Shown: piece after piece, positions 8,410-16,873 of the stretch
Numbering within the stretch: position 1 is the first letter of the stretch
Layout: each line of letters opens with the position of its first letter
Source of the DNA: Nitrospirae bacterium JdFR-81
GTDB taxonomy: Bacteria; Nitrospirota; Thermodesulfovibrionia; UBA6902
Direction: 5' to 3'
Assembly (NCBI GenBank): GCA_002011735.1
Contig: MTOQ01000038.1
Span: 1 to 47,292 of the forward strand
DNA: 47,292 bases
The notes under the pieces: model-generated
The model's database searches: none
Seen by the model: the letters and a program-made list of their open reading frames with translations, nothing else
Told to the model about the DNA's origin: nothing
Position numbers and translations under genes: made by a program

Positions 8410-9282
8410 ATGAGGATTCTCGGTGCCACCCTTCTACTCTTCTTTGTTGTGCAAGATCTATATGCATCAGGGGCCTTCCCGATAGAAGGCCCTGGATCCA
8501 CACTCATAGGTAGAACACTGAGATACACGATTAAGGATAAAGAGACCCTGATAGAGCTCGCCAGGAGGTTTGATATTGGATATAACGAGATCGTATCCGC
8601 AAACAGGGGTGTTGATCCCTGGGTCCCTGAAAAAGGTACGGATGTAGTGATCCCAACATCCTGGATCATCCCTGAGGTAATGGATGAGGGGATATTAATA
8701 AACCTTGCGGAGATGCGCCTATATCTCTTCCTCAGGGTCGGGCATAAAAGATACGTCAGGACATTCCCTATCGGGATAGGAAGAGAGGGGTTTGAGACAC
8801 CTGAGGGTACCTACAGGATTGTGGCCATGATCAGGGACCCTGTCTGGCATGTCCCTGAAGGGATCAGGAGGGAACGGCCTGAACTGCCCCCGTATATACC
8901 ACCAGGGCCTGAAAACCCCCTTGGAAGATACTGGCTACAGCTCTCCCTCAGGGGCTATGGTATCCATGGAACAAACAGACCCTTTGGCATAGGGAGGATG
9001 GTGAGCCATGGATGCATAAGGCTGTACCCCGAGGATATCGAGACGCTGGTGCACTATGTCAGGATCGGTACCATGGTAAGGATTATAAATAAACCCTTAA
9101 AGGTTACCCGACATAACAACAGGGTCTATATCGAGATAGAAACACCATCCTCCGGCCCCATACTGCAACAGAGGATAATAGAGGAACTCAAAAGGCACCG
9201 CCTCTTGAGGTACGTTAATAAAGAGAGGCTGATGGATGCGGTCCAGAACCCAACGGGGCTGCCTACCGTGATATCCAATTGA
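8410..9282 (+). CDS. L,D-transpeptidase with LysM domain
   Basis: A signal peptide (residues 1-19) is followed by a LysM peptidoglycan-binding motif (about 38-83, with YTIKDKETL and ARRFDIGYNEI) and a YkuD-type catalytic domain (about 94-235). The active site is clear: His186 in YGIHGTN and Cys202 in SHGCIRL. Such enzymes make 3-3 crosslinks in peptidoglycan or attach proteins to it in the periplasm. A C-terminal extension of ~55 residues follows the catalytic domain. The next gene, on the opposite strand, encodes a small Ala/Lys-rich coiled-coil lipoprotein that could be tethered to the wall as Lpp is; that pairing is inferred from adjacency. Confidence 0.92.
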   Translation: MRILGATLLLFFVVQDLYASGAFPIEGPGSTLIGRTLRYTIKDKETLIELARRFDIGYNEIVSANRGVDPWVPEKGTDVVIPTSWIIPEVMDEGILINLAEMRLYLFLRVGHKRYVRTFPIGIGREGFETPEGTYRIVAMIRDPVWHVPEGIRRERPELPPYIPPGPENPLGRYWLQLSLRGYGIHGTNRPFGIGRMVSHGCIRLYPEDIETLVHYVRIGTMVRIINKPLKVTRHNNRVYIEIETPSSGPILQQRIIEELKRHRLLRYVNKERLMDAVQNPTGLPTVISN

Positions 9283-9588
9283 TCACTTTGCCTGCTTCAT
9301 CTCAAATGCCCTGACTGCCTTCTCTGCTGCCCTCTCTGCCTTGTCTGCTGCCTTCTCTGCCCTTTTTGCCGCTGCCTCTGCCCTGTCTGCCGCCCTCTCC
9401 GCCCTGTCCGCAGCCTTCCCTGCCCTCTCAGATGCTGCAGATGCCGCATCTGCCGATGCCTTTGCATCCTGAGCGGCCTTCAGTGCATTCTCAAGGAGTG
9501 CCCTGTCCTCGGGTTTAAACACATACCTTGTGGTGCATCCCATTGCTACTATGGATAGGATCACCAAGGATAAGACCAGTAACCTCAT
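9283..9588 (-). CDS. Alanine-rich coiled-coil lipoprotein (Lpp-like)
   Basis: The 101-residue precursor has a short signal sequence ending in a lipobox, VAMGC (Cys18), so the mature protein should be lipidated. From about residue 30 it is an uninterrupted Ala/Lys/Glu helix with heptad-like repeats (KAADRAERAADRAEAAAKRA and similar), an alanine-zipper layout like the Braun lipoprotein and OprI. It ends FEMKQAK, a C-terminal Lys that would suit wall attachment by an L,D-transpeptidase. The ribosome-binding site AAGGGGGTGA is strong. Stop codons of this gene and the convergent transpeptidase abut with no gap, forming TGATCA. Confidence 0.8.
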   Translation of the reverse strand: MRLLVLSLVILSIVAMGCTTRYVFKPEDRALLENALKAAQDAKASADAASAASERAGKAADRAERAADRAEAAAKRAEKAADKAERAAEKAVRAFEMKQAK

Positions 9589-9611
9589 ATACTCTCACCC
9601 CCTTTGTATAA

Positions 9612-9640
9612 ATTAAAAGATATTTATAACATTAATTCAA
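9612..9640 (-). promoter_or_regulatory. Candidate promoter for the lipoprotein gene
   Basis: On the minus strand TTGAAT (9640-9635) and TTTAAT (9617-9612) are 17 bp apart, in the 59-bp AT-rich gap after rseP. This is followed by the strong ribosome-binding site, consistent with separate expression of an abundant lipoprotein. Confidence 0.4.
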
Positions 9641-9647
9641 GTTTTAT

Positions 9648-10754
9648 TCATCTATTCAGAAAGGCATCATGGAGCCACGGAACCACCACCCTCATTATAT
9701 CATTATAAAAGACAAAGGCTATCAACATAATGAGTAGTGCCATGCCCACCCTGTTGGCTATGTTTAGCGCCCTCTCACTCAAAGGCCTTCTTCTAAGGGC
9801 CTCTATGCCAAGGAACATAAGATGGCCTCCATCAAGCACAGGCACAGGGAAGAGATTGAGGATGGCAAGATTGATGCTTATTATGGCGATAAAATTAAAA
9901 TATGCGGATAACCCCACCGCAGCCGCCTTTGCAGCTGCATCCACTATCAATATCGGCCCTCCCACCTGTTTGGCTGACAGCGCCCCTGTCAAAAGTTTGC
10001 CCACCACCTTCAATGTAAGCACACACCATCCATAGACAGCCTCGATCGCCTTAAAGGGCGCCATAACAATCCCTGAGGACTCCACTGTGTGGACATTCAG
10101 CTTCTTTGTAATGCCTATCCTTCCAACAACCCTCTTCCTTCCGCCCACCTCTATCTCTGTAGGTCTTGGCGTCACCTTTACGGTGATCAACTCATCACCC
10201 CTCCTGACCTTCAGGGTGAGCTCCCTGCCAGGGTTATTTGCAAAGTATTCGGCCATCTCATTCCAGTCCTTGACAGGTTCATCATCAATCGCAACAATGG
10301 TGTCGTCCCTCTTCAGTCCTGCCTTCATGGCAGGTGAATCCTCCAGGACGTTCTCTATGGTGGTGCTTATACTGCTCAGGTCGGGTATATTCACAGGCAC
10401 CCCCAGTCCGAGGAAGAGGACAAACACTATATATGCCAGGAAGAGGTTAAACACAGGGCCTGCAGAGACTATGGCCGCCCTCTTCCAGACAGGCTGAAAA
10501 TTGAACGCCCTTGGCCTCTCCTCCTCGCTCAGCTCCTCACCAGGCTCCTCACCAAGAGGCTTCACATAACCACCGAGTGGCAGGGCTGATATCAGATACT
10601 CTGTCTCACCTATCCTCTTGCTCACAATCTTCGGGCCAAAGCCGAGTGAGAACTTCAGCACCTTGACCCCGACCAGTTTTGACACTATAAAATGGCCGAG
10701 CTCATGAAAGAATATCAATGTCCCAAAAAGGATTATCGCCCAGAGTGCTGTCAA
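9648..10754 (-). CDS. rseP: RIP site-2 zinc metalloprotease RseP
   Basis: The 368-residue integral membrane protease has the HELGHF zinc motif (His17, Glu18, His21) in its first helix, a PDZ domain in the middle (about residues 125-200, with SPAMKAGLKRDDTIVAIDD) and the second active-site motif NLFPVPVLDGGHL near the C-terminus. RseP enzymes cut anti-sigma factors and leftover signal peptides within the membrane. It has a single PDZ domain, whereas E. coli RseP has two. It is the last gene of an operon with uppS, cdsA and dxr and overlaps dxr by 4 nt, the common bacterial order. Confidence 0.95.
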   Translation of the reverse strand: MTALWAIILFGTLIFFHELGHFIVSKLVGVKVLKFSLGFGPKIVSKRIGETEYLISALPLGGYVKPLGEEPGEELSEEERPRAFNFQPVWKRAAIVSAGPVFNLFLAYIVFVLFLGLGVPVNIPDLSSISTTIENVLEDSPAMKAGLKRDDTIVAIDDEPVKDWNEMAEYFANNPGRELTLKVRRGDELITVKVTPRPTEIEVGGRKRVVGRIGITKKLNVHTVESSGIVMAPFKAIEAVYGWCVLTLKVVGKLLTGALSAKQVGGPILIVDAAAKAAAVGLSAYFNFIAIISINLAILNLFPVPVLDGGHLMFLGIEALRRRPLSERALNIANRVGMALLIMLIAFVFYNDIMRVVVPWLHDAFLNR

Positions 10755-11932
10755 CTGACTCCTCCCTTCTTAATCCTCCACCTCTCCTGAGAGCTGATTA
10801 AACGCCGTGCCTCCTCCTCCGCCCATCGGGAGGCATCCATTATCTCTTCAATCGACTCTCCCTTCCCCACATCATGGGCCCTCATCACACCTGATACAAC
10901 ATGGAAGATCGATGTAAACGGAATGTCTCCATTCAGAAAGCTCTCGACCGCCACCTCATTTGCAGAATTCATAACACAGGGCATGGTACCTCCACACCTA
11001 AGTGCCTCATAACTTAATGAGAGGGATGGATACTTCTCAGGATCAGGCCTCTCAAAGACGAGTTCATGTATCTCAGAGAGATCAAGCGTGGGCATCACCC
11101 CCTCGTATCTATCCGGATATGAGAGGGCATAACATATTGGGCCCTTCATATCAGGGATCGACATATGTGCAAGCATGCTCCCGTCAATGAACTCCACCAG
11201 GGAGTGCACTATGCTCTGTGGATGGAGGAGGACATCTATCCTTTCAGGTGGGATGTCGAATAGCCAGTGTGCCTCTATCACCTCAAGCCCCTTGTTCATG
11301 AGTGTTGCCGAGTCTATCGTGATCTTCCTCCCCATCTGCCAGTTGGGATGCCTGAGCGCCTCCTCAGGCGTCACCCTCTCAAGCTCGTCCTTCGATCTCC
11401 TGAGAAAAGGTCCACCCGAGGCGGTCAGTATCACCCTCCTGACCTCTGCCCTCTCCCTCTTCTCCAGGCATTGAAACAGAGAGCTGTGTTCGCTATCCAC
11501 AGGGATTATATTGACCCTGTTCTCCCTTGCCTCGGACATGATGAGATGCCCTGCCATTACAAGGGCCTCCTTATTGGCAAGGGCCACATCCTTGCCCGCC
11601 CTCACCGCAGATATTGTCGGAATGAGGCCGGCAGAACCGACTATTGCTGACACAACGGTATCAACACCATCCATAGTAGCAACCGCGACAAGCCCCTCAT
11701 CGCCACTCAACACCTCCACAGGCGGCCGCCGCCTCCTCAGCCTCTCTGCCGATGCCTCATCATGCACCGCAACCACCTCGGGATGAAACGCCTCTATCTG
11801 TCTCTCCAGCAGGTCTATGTTCTCCTTAACAGCGAGGGTAACCACCCTGAAGCTATCAGGGTGTTCTGCAACCACCTCGAGCGTGTTCCTGCCTATAGAG
11901 CCTGTTGAACCTAATATAGAAAGCCTCTTCAA
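10751..11932 (-). CDS. dxr: 1-deoxy-D-xylulose-5-phosphate reductoisomerase
   Basis: This is full-length Dxr (393 residues), the enzyme that converts DXP to MEP in the non-mevalonate isoprenoid pathway using NADPH. The N-terminus has the dinucleotide-binding GSTGSIGRNTLEVV (residues 8-21). Metal and substrate residues are seen in PVDSEHSSLFQ, in the flexible loop around HPNWQMG, and in STLMNKGLEVIEAHWLF. Its product feeds undecaprenyl phosphate through the uppS gene of the same operon. It overlaps cdsA and rseP by 4 nt on each side, so translation is probably coupled. Confidence 0.97.
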   Translation of the reverse strand: MKRLSILGSTGSIGRNTLEVVAEHPDSFRVVTLAVKENIDLLERQIEAFHPEVVAVHDEASAERLRRRRPPVEVLSGDEGLVAVATMDGVDTVVSAIVGSAGLIPTISAVRAGKDVALANKEALVMAGHLIMSEARENRVNIIPVDSEHSSLFQCLEKRERAEVRRVILTASGGPFLRRSKDELERVTPEEALRHPNWQMGRKITIDSATLMNKGLEVIEAHWLFDIPPERIDVLLHPQSIVHSLVEFIDGSMLAHMSIPDMKGPICYALSYPDRYEGVMPTLDLSEIHELVFERPDPEKYPSLSLSYEALRCGGTMPCVMNSANEVAVESFLNGDIPFTSIFHVVSGVMRAHDVGKGESIEEIMDASRWAEEEARRLISSQERWRIKKGGVS

Positions 11933-12759
11933 GACAACCTCAGGATAAAATAAAGGATAGGGCCTGCAAGCAACACCCCGTCGATCTTATCGAGGATACC
12001 ACCATGACCTGGGATGATACTGCTTGAGTCCTTCACACCTGCATCCCTTTTAAACATTGACTCTATAAGGTCACCGATGACGGCTGACAACCCGAGTATC
12101 ATCCCTGTGATGAGCGTGCCTGTCAGTGCCCATTTGCCTGAATCATAAAGTATCGCCTTTATTATCAGGGCACCAAGCCCACCACCCAGAACACCTCCAA
12201 CAGCACCCTCCACAGTCTTCTTGGGGCTGATTGATGGATAGAGCCTCCTCCTGCCAAGATATGTACCGATATAGTATGCAAAACTATCAGCAAACCACAC
12301 GGTCCCATAAAGGAGTAATATATGTTTACTGCCCATCATATCTTCACGCAAAAACCACTGGAAACTCAAGAATGTGATGATATACAGAAAGGCAACCGTC
12401 ACGGTCCCGAGCTCCCTCATACTCCCTGAGGGTGAGGTAACGGAGAACAGCCGTATCAGGAGCACCAGCGAGAGGATAACGAATATGGCGGTGACAATAG
12501 CCTCTGGCTTGAGACAGAGTATATAGAAAAACACCCCACCAAGGATAAGGGCAGGGACATAGAGGGACTTTTTCAGGTTATACATGGTGAAGAACTCCAT
12601 GGTTGATATCATCGCTACGGTCAAAAGCAGGACAAAAAAATACGGGAAGGGTGGCAGATAATGGATATATGCCACTATCAACGGGAGCAGGATCACCGCT
12701 GTATAAATCCTCTTTAAATCCAGCCCCTTTCCACCCTCCATGTCCTTTGTAAACTCCAT
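11929..12759 (-). CDS. cdsA: Phosphatidate cytidylyltransferase
   Basis: The 276-residue protein has about eight hydrophobic helices and ends with the CDP-diglyceride synthetase signature (about residues 215-262: IGDLIESMFKRDAGVKDSS, then PGHGGILDKIDGVL). It makes CDP-diacylglycerol from phosphatidate and CTP, the precursor of phosphatidylglycerol and other phospholipids. A GAGGG ribosome-binding site precedes the ATG, 2 bp after the end of uppS. It overlaps dxr by 4 nt. Confidence 0.95.
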   Translation of the reverse strand: MEFTKDMEGGKGLDLKRIYTAVILLPLIVAYIHYLPPFPYFFVLLLTVAMISTMEFFTMYNLKKSLYVPALILGGVFFYILCLKPEAIVTAIFVILSLVLLIRLFSVTSPSGSMRELGTVTVAFLYIITFLSFQWFLREDMMGSKHILLLYGTVWFADSFAYYIGTYLGRRRLYPSISPKKTVEGAVGGVLGGGLGALIIKAILYDSGKWALTGTLITGMILGLSAVIGDLIESMFKRDAGVKDSSSIIPGHGGILDKIDGVLLAGPILYFILRLS

Positions 12760-12761
12760 CC

Positions 12762-13457
12762 TTATGCCCTCTTAGGCAGTGCGCCAAACCTCCTTTCCCT
12801 CCTCTCGTAGTCCTTTATCGCCCTGAGAAACTCCTCCCTGCCAAAGTCAGGCCACAGGGTCTCTGTAAAATAGAGCTCGGAATACGCCGATTGCCACAGG
12901 AGAAAGTTGCTGAGCCTCATCTCTCCACTCGTCCGTATTATCAGGTCTGGCTCCGGGATGCCTGCGGTATAAAGATATTGCTCTATGAGCCTTTCATCAA
13001 TATCCTGAGGACCGACCCCATTCCTCATGATATTCCTGATGGCATTCACTATCTCATCCCTTCCCCCATAACTGAGGGCGCTTATGAGTTTTAACCCTGT
13101 ATTATCCCTTGTCTGCTCCTCGAACTTCTTCAACAGCCTCTGTATCCTCTCAGGCAGCATCTTTATATTACCGATTGCCCTGAAGACAACATCCTTCTCG
13201 ATCAGCCTCTGCATCTCACTCCTGAGGTATTTATGCAGCAGGCTCATAAGGGCATTGACCTCCCTCTTCGGCCTCCGCCAGTTCTCCATCGAGAATGTGT
13301 AAAATGTTATCGCCTCTAATCCTGACTCTATAGCCACATCGATAATCTCATTAACGCGCTTGATCCCTTCCCTGTGTCCTTCAATGCGTGGAAGACCCCT
13401 GCGCCTTGCCCATCTACCATTACCATCCATGATTATGGCTACATGCCTGGGCCTCAT
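12762..13457 (-). CDS. uppS: Undecaprenyl diphosphate synthase (cis-prenyltransferase)
   Basis: The N-terminus carries the catalytic Asp11 in IIMDGNGRWA; later come the FPP-binding FYTFSMENWRRP and the C-terminal signature DLIIRTSGEMRLSNFLLWQSAY, shown here in two parts as DLIIRTSGE and RLSNFLLWQ, then the Mg-binding ELYFTETLWPDF. Length is 231 residues, normal for the family. It extends farnesyl diphosphate to the C55 carrier used for peptidoglycan and surface glycans. It overlaps the upstream exported-protein gene by 4 nt. Confidence 0.96.
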   Translation of the reverse strand: MRPRHVAIIMDGNGRWARRRGLPRIEGHREGIKRVNEIIDVAIESGLEAITFYTFSMENWRRPKREVNALMSLLHKYLRSEMQRLIEKDVVFRAIGNIKMLPERIQRLLKKFEEQTRDNTGLKLISALSYGGRDEIVNAIRNIMRNGVGPQDIDERLIEQYLYTAGIPEPDLIIRTSGEMRLSNFLLWQSAYSELYFTETLWPDFGREEFLRAIKDYERRERRFGALPKRA

Positions 13458-15208
13458 CTCTCTATAAACTTATAATAGTAGAGTTTCGTCCCCCTGGAGA
13501 ATTCCCCTGAGATCGCCTTCTTGACAAACGAAAAAAGACCGCCATGCGCAACAATAAAGAGCTCATCACCATCAAGCAGGTAGTCTGTGGGTGTGCCTGG
13601 GAGATCACCCATGATCAACCTGCTCTCCATCACATCCCCATCCCACCATAAAGAATATACGCTGAAGCCGCTATACCCAAGACCAGGGACATTTGAGAGC
13701 ACAGGATTCTTCTTTATAACTATACATTCCTCTCCCCTCTCGGTCCTTATGGTTATAAGCCTGCCCTTTACACTCCACTTCCTTACGGGGTTCACAATCG
13801 AATGGGTGGGCTGTTCAAAGGTCAGGGGAGACCTGCCAAAGGACTCCTTACTCCTCCACACCCTCTCTCCTGCCCTGTAAAGGTTGAGGTATCCATCTGT
13901 GTCGAATGAGAGTAGATACCCCTCACCACTGTTTCCCCAGTCAATGTATGTAAAACCATATATGTCTATCCCCTCTGGGAGCCTTAAGGGTTTATCAGGC
14001 CTGTATTCCCCATCCTCCCACCGTGCCTCATACACAGGGCCTGAGAATATCCCGGTCATGTTAAAGCCCTGCATGAGAAGTCTACCATTAACAACCCTGA
14101 AGAAGTAGGGTATCTCCTTCTTGATCCTCCTGTATCCCTCACCAGGGATATACTCGATGATAAACGAGCTGACACTACCGAGGCCTGCAGGATTAAAACT
14201 GCTCTCATCACTTGTGATCATCCCCTCCATCCCCTTGATGGATGTCACGAATATCTCGGCCCTGCCGTTGTCGTTCATATCAAGGGCATCAATGGATAGA
14301 TGCCTCTCACCGGCCCTCCCATCTATTGACCACAGCTCCCTGGGCTCATCCCTAAAGCTGTATATCTTTATGTTTGTGCCATCACTCACGATGAGCTCAT
14401 CTGAGCCATTACCATCAACATCTCCAGCAGCTATCAACTCACCTGATCCTATGTCATAACTGCCCCACGGCTCTGTATCAACAGGGCTGAAGGCAAAAAG
14501 ACCCCTGCCAGGCATTGACGCTTCCAGTGCCTCCTCACTGACAGGCCCTCTCAGACGCGCAAACAGCCTGACATCCTCCACCCAGTAGAGGTTGACATTA
14601 ATAAACCTCATCCCCCCCTCCAGAGGTGTGGTGAGTATAAGCATGGCCTCTGCCCCAAGTTCCCTTGCGATCTCCGCGAGCCTTTCAGGCTCATAGGTCT
14701 TTGTATATGCCTCTAATATCTCGAATCGTCCACTCTCCTTGAGTGAATCATAAAAATCCTCTGAAATGGCCCATTCTGCCTCCCTCTGCTGGAAAAAGGC
14801 GATCTTGATCCTTGAAGAGGTAATCCTTACCAAATCACCAACCCTTATATCACCCCTTATCCTTGAACACACATATAGACCAGCCTTCCTCTCAACGACC
14901 TCTATCCTGCCAACAGGTGTCTCGATCCTCCCCAGGGGTTTTTTCGTTACAGGGTGATAAAATGGCCTGCCCTCTCTAAATACAGAGAGTCTCGTCCCCT
15001 TCTTGAGCTCTATCCCCTGCTCTATATAGACACCTACATACCCATCATTCACCTCCTTAACCACACCCTTTACAGGAGGAAAGTATGATAGAACCTCATC
15101 CCTTACGGCAATAACAGGATCCTGCGGGGGTCTAACCTCCTCCCCTGAGGCATCCAATCTTAAGGGGATATACAGGACAGCCAATATTAAAAAGATTATA
15201 CGTCTCAT
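13454..15208 (-). CDS. Exported FG-GAP/VCBS-type protein heading the uppS operon
   Basis: A signal peptide (residues 1-20) precedes ~180 residues of beta-rich domain resembling FlgT- or LpoB-like modules (GVVKEVNDGYVGVYIEQG; FEILEAYTKTYEPERLAEIARELGAEAMLI in two stretches around 150-190). From about 265, FG-GAP-like calcium-loop repeats appear (AAGDVDGNGSDELIV; ALDMNDNGRAEIFV), followed by a beta-propeller-like C-terminal half. The acidic DVDGNGSDE loops are standard calcium sites. I do not know its function; the layout suggests a periplasmic or outer-membrane-associated scaffold. It overlaps uppS by 4 nt and is first in the operon. There is no clear Shine-Dalgarno; TATACT lies 12 nt before the ATG. 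Confidence 0.75.
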   Translation of the reverse strand: MRRIIFLILAVLYIPLRLDASGEEVRPPQDPVIAVRDEVLSYFPPVKGVVKEVNDGYVGVYIEQGIELKKGTRLSVFREGRPFYHPVTKKPLGRIETPVGRIEVVERKAGLYVCSRIRGDIRVGDLVRITSSRIKIAFFQQREAEWAISEDFYDSLKESGRFEILEAYTKTYEPERLAEIARELGAEAMLILTTPLEGGMRFINVNLYWVEDVRLFARLRGPVSEEALEASMPGRGLFAFSPVDTEPWGSYDIGSGELIAAGDVDGNGSDELIVSDGTNIKIYSFRDEPRELWSIDGRAGERHLSIDALDMNDNGRAEIFVTSIKGMEGMITSDESSFNPAGLGSVSSFIIEYIPGEGYRRIKKEIPYFFRVVNGRLLMQGFNMTGIFSGPVYEARWEDGEYRPDKPLRLPEGIDIYGFTYIDWGNSGEGYLLSFDTDGYLNLYRAGERVWRSKESFGRSPLTFEQPTHSIVNPVRKWSVKGRLITIRTERGEECIVIKKNPVLSNVPGLGYSGFSVYSLWWDGDVMESRLIMGDLPGTPTDYLLDGDELFIVAHGGLFSFVKKAISGEFSRGTKLYYYKFIER

Positions 15209-15274
15209 TCTGGATGAATTAGTATAACCTATTTTTTATACTGAAATACACTCACTCCAACATCAATATTTATA

Positions 15275-15303
15275 TTGTCTTTATTACCAATATCTGATAG
15301 GAT
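15275..15303 (+). promoter_or_regulatory. Candidate extended -10 promoter for the nucleotidyltransferase-like operon
   Basis: TTGTCT (15275-15280), a 17-bp spacer and TAGGAT (15298-15303) preceded by TGA form an extended -10 pattern. The predicted start of transcription lies only a few nucleotides before the ATG at 15313, so the mRNA may be nearly leaderless. Confidence 0.35.
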
Positions 15304-15312
15304 AGATACTGT

Positions 15313-16059
15313 ATGCCTGAGCTCAGGCTGGACAGACTGCATACCACTGCAGCGGAGAGGATAAGACCCTTCTTTGAAGAGGTGCTGGCCCAGTACCAGG
15401 AGGGTATACACTCTATAAATGTAACAGGAACCGCTATTACAGAGGATTATGACCCCAAACACTCGGATGTCAATTCCATCATAATATTGAAGGAGATAGA
15501 CCTCAAATTCCTTGAGGTCCTTGCTCCACTTGGCAAGAAATACAGAAGGCATAAGGTTGCAGCACCCTTAATCATGACACCTGATTATATAAAGAAGTCA
15601 CTTGATGTCTTCCCTATCGAATTCCTGAACTTCAGGCTCATACACTCCACTGTCTATGGTGAGGATATCCTGAACGATGTGGAGATCAGCCTCCAGGACC
15701 TCAGGCATCAGTGTGAAAGGGAACTCAAGTCAAAACTCATCTGGCTGAGACAGGGATACATCTCATCCCTTGGTGATAGAAGGATCTTAACAGAGGGCTT
15801 TGTCAGCTCCATTACCGGTTACATCCCCCTGTTCAGGGGTATCATCACACTCTTCGGTAAAGAGCCACCTTTGAGGCAGGAGGAGGTAATAAGGTCTCTC
15901 TCTGAAATAACAGGGGTAAACACAGAGACCTTCCAGAGGGTATACAGTATCAAGCGCAACAGGACAAGGCCATCGATCGAGGAGTTGAACACGATATTTG
16001 AGGATTTTTATCATGCAACCGAAAGGCTTAGCAGGATAGTCGATGAGCTCAAGATATAA
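15313..16059 (+). CDS. Nucleotidyltransferase-like protein, probably inactive
   Basis: The N-terminal ~75 residues resemble a polymerase-beta-type nucleotidyltransferase core: GTAITEDYDPKHSDVNSIII sits where active enzymes have G-S then SD-x-D. Here the second position is Thr and the second catalytic Asp is Asn (SDVNS), so nucleotidyl transfer is doubtful. The remaining ~170 residues are helical and of unknown role (CERELKSKLIWLRQG; HATERLSRIVDEL). The 3' end overlaps the TPM gene by 17 nt, so both are probably translated together. The family assignment rests on one motif and is tentative. Confidence 0.6.
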   Translation: MPELRLDRLHTTAAERIRPFFEEVLAQYQEGIHSINVTGTAITEDYDPKHSDVNSIIILKEIDLKFLEVLAPLGKKYRRHKVAAPLIMTPDYIKKSLDVFPIEFLNFRLIHSTVYGEDILNDVEISLQDLRHQCERELKSKLIWLRQGYISSLGDRRILTEGFVSSITGYIPLFRGIITLFGKEPPLRQEEVIRSLSEITGVNTETFQRVYSIKRNRTRPSIEELNTIFEDFYHATERLSRIVDELKI

Positions 16060-16840
16060 GGCCTCTATCCTCGTCTTCTTCATACTCGTCTTTGTATCCT
16101 CTGCATCCCTTGCAAGGGTGGCCATCCCCGAGAGGCCATTGAATTATGTGGTTGACCTTGCAGGGATAATAAACGATGATGTGGAGTCAGCATTAAACAG
16201 GTATCTCCTTGAGTTAGAACAGAAGACCACGGCCCAGATGGTGATACTTACTATAGATGAACTCGGTGGACAGTCAATAGAGGAGCTCTCTATAAGCATT
16301 GCACACGATAAATGGAGGCTTGGCCAGAAGGGAAAGGACAACGGGGTACTACTCCTCATCTCCCTCAAAGACAGAAAGTACAGGTTTGAGATAGGTTATG
16401 GTTTAGAGGGGGTGCTACCTGACAGCCTTGTAGGCACCATAGGAAGGCGATACCTCGTCCCATATTTCAGGAAGGGGGACTATTCAACAGGGATATTCCA
16501 AGCGGCACTGGCCGTGATTAAGGAGATCGCCACTGATGCAGGCGTTGAGATAACAGGCATGCCCACCCTCAGGAGACCTCTGCCCCGGCCATACGGCTCA
16601 AGAGGGTCAAAAGGCCCTGGCATCCTCGGCACCATCTTCTCCATCCTCTTCTTCATGGCCCTGATATATCTGTTCATCAGGCATCCGAGGCTACTGCTCC
16701 TGATGCTCATGTTCTCATTCCTTGGTGGTGGAAGGAGGAGTGGATGGGGTGGCGGTGGAGGCTTTGGTGGTGGCTTTGGCAGTTTTGGTGGCGGTGGAGG
16801 CGGTGGCTTTGGGGGGGGTGGAGCGACAGGTGGATGGTAG
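16043..16840 (+). CDS. TPM-domain membrane protein with Gly-rich tail (YgcG-like)
   Basis: A signal or anchor helix (about residues 7-24) is followed by a TPM domain (about 30-160, with VVDLAGIINDD, AQMVILTIDELGG and GYGLEGVLPD). A transmembrane segment (about 195-230) and a tail rich in Gly, Phe and Ser (GGGGGFGGGFGSF) complete it. TPM domains in some lineages have acid phosphatase activity and in others act in photosystem repair or membrane-protein quality control; the role here is unknown. The partner LemA gene follows after 24 bp, as it does in many bacteria. Confidence 0.88.
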   Translation: MSSRYKASILVFFILVFVSSASLARVAIPERPLNYVVDLAGIINDDVESALNRYLLELEQKTTAQMVILTIDELGGQSIEELSISIAHDKWRLGQKGKDNGVLLLISLKDRKYRFEIGYGLEGVLPDSLVGTIGRRYLVPYFRKGDYSTGIFQAALAVIKEIATDAGVEITGMPTLRRPLPRPYGSRGSKGPGILGTIFSILFFMALIYLFIRHPRLLLLMLMFSFLGGGRRSGWGGGGGFGGGFGSFGGGGGGGFGGGGATGGW

Positions 16841-16873
16841 AAGAATCAAATCAAATAAAAGGGGGTGTTTTCT

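Noticed and set aside
8220-8669. Minus-strand frame of 149 codons across the zinc-ribbon and transpeptidase genes
   Set aside because: It overlaps two recognised genes on the other strand and has no protein-like motif.
9300-9480. Direct repeats of a GCCCTCTCTGCC-like unit as a possible minisatellite or CRISPR
   Set aside because: It is the codon-level repeat of the Ala/Lys heptads in the lipoprotein; there are no unique spacers.
16730-16840. GGT/GGC-rich tract as a simple-sequence repeat or G-quadruplex region
   Set aside because: It encodes the normal Gly-rich tail of TPM proteins in frame, which explains it.
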